This document shows, one piece after another, positions 5,150 through 5,280 of a stretch of DNA of 5,280 nt. The stretch is taken from contig CAZCWX010000693.1 of NCBI GenBank assembly GCA_964502465.1, positions 1 through 5,280 on the forward strand, written 5' to 3'. Numbering within the stretch: position 1 is the first letter of the stretch; each line of letters starts with the position of its first letter. The DNA comes from CAZCWX01 sp964502465 (GTDB lineage: Bacteria > Desulfobacterota > Binatia > Bin18). The notes under the pieces were generated by a model. The model did not search any database. It was not told the DNA's origin and saw only the letters and a program-made list of their open reading frames with translations. The position numbers and the translations under genes are program-made.

Positions 5150-5280
5150 ATCTAACTATCTGTTCCTCGCGCCAAGTAAAGCCCGAGACTTAGGGAGTAG
5201 AGGAGAAATCTATGAAATAGGTCATTGTTTCCCAGTGGGTGCGAGCCCCTGTGGCTCAAGTCCCATCTGAGCAAAGCCTA
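5150..5280 (+). other. Probable 5' part of the attC site of the large cassette
   Basis: ATCTAAC (5150-5156) fits the R'' consensus RYYYAAC, sits 9 bases after the TAG of the large gene, and is the exact complement of that cassette's start at GTTAGAT. Downstream, CTCGCGCC (5166-5173) can pair with GGTGCGAG (5238-5245) with one G-U, and GAGCC (5243-5247) with GGCTC (5253-5257); these pairings compete. No GTTRRRY is present to 5280, so the R' box must be beyond the edge or lost. This non-coding stretch otherwise holds only a ribosome-binding-like AGGAG before a two-codon frame (5201-5220). Confidence 0.45.

Larger units (their letters stand above)
1647..5280 (+). mobile_element. Second, very large integron cassette (3' end outside the window)
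   Basis: The unit begins at the crossover point of GTTAGAT (TTAGAT, 1647-1652). Just after its only long gene comes ATCTAAC (5150-5156), the exact reverse complement of GTTAGAT. This end-to-end complementarity is the mark of one cassette and is hard to explain otherwise. No GTTRRRY box follows within the window, so the closing R' site would lie past 5280, giving an attC above about 130 bp. At over 3.6 kb it would be far larger than the usual cassette of about 0.5-1 kb. The alternative is that the toxin-antitoxin cassette is the last one and the ATCTAAC match is chance. Confidence 0.55.

Noticed and set aside
5235..5275. tRNA-like or cobalamin-riboswitch-like strings (GGCTCAAGTCC, GGGTGCGAGCCCC)
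   Set aside because: No cloverleaf with acceptor and anticodon stems can be drawn, and none of the other conserved riboswitch boxes is present in order.
5239..5280. GTGCG at 5239-5243 followed by a small hairpin, resembling the 5' end of a group II intron
   Set aside because: The five-base consensus occurs often by chance, the rest of domain I, a maturase and domain V are outside the window, and the region is better explained as part of an attC site.

Overview
The window reads most economically as a stretch of an integron gene-cassette array (or an integrase-less attC cluster) lying just downstream of a metabolic gene. No integrase gene, rRNA or tRNA is visible. The host is probably a fairly GC-rich environmental bacterium. 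The large signalling protein is of a type I associate with big-genome, often uncultured proteobacterial or tectomicrobial lineages, but this is an impression and not a taxonomic call.

Layout, all on the + strand. (1) 1-906: 3' part of a zinc- and NAD-dependent secondary alcohol dehydrogenase, cut by the window start. (2) 939-1646: a 708-bp cassette carrying a type II toxin-antitoxin pair, a RelE/ParE-like toxin (TTG start at 987) overlapping by 4 nt a Phd/YefM-like antitoxin. The antitoxin stop codon lies inside the R'' box of an attC site at 1553-1652 that can fold into an extended imperfect hairpin. The first bases of the cassette (TTAGGC) complement its own R'' box (GCCTAAC), as expected for an excisable circle. 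(3) 1647 to beyond 5280: apparently a second, unusually large cassette. It begins TTAGAT, and nine bases after its only gene comes ATCTAAC, the exact complement of GTTAGAT. Its attC would run to or past the window edge. Its gene (1721-5140) encodes a 1139-residue protein with a small N-terminal domain, a class III nucleotide-cyclase domain, a STAND/AAA-type ATPase and a TPR-like helical C-terminus.

The genes do not form a metabolic pathway. The toxin-antitoxin pair probably stabilises the array or acts in stress or phage response. The cyclase-STAND protein looks like a cytoplasmic sensor or signal transducer. The cyclase domain keeps the two metal-binding Asp residues and the transition-state Asn/Arg pair, but both classical substrate-selecting positions are changed. 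The same gene contains three separate degenerate tandem repeats (one of 8-bp and two of 7-bp units) whose unit lengths are not multiples of three.

Non-coding stretches hold candidate regulatory structure: a duplicated 10-bp palindrome just before the toxin start, inverted and direct repeats in the leader of the large gene, and a 7-bp inverted repeat overlapping its start codon.
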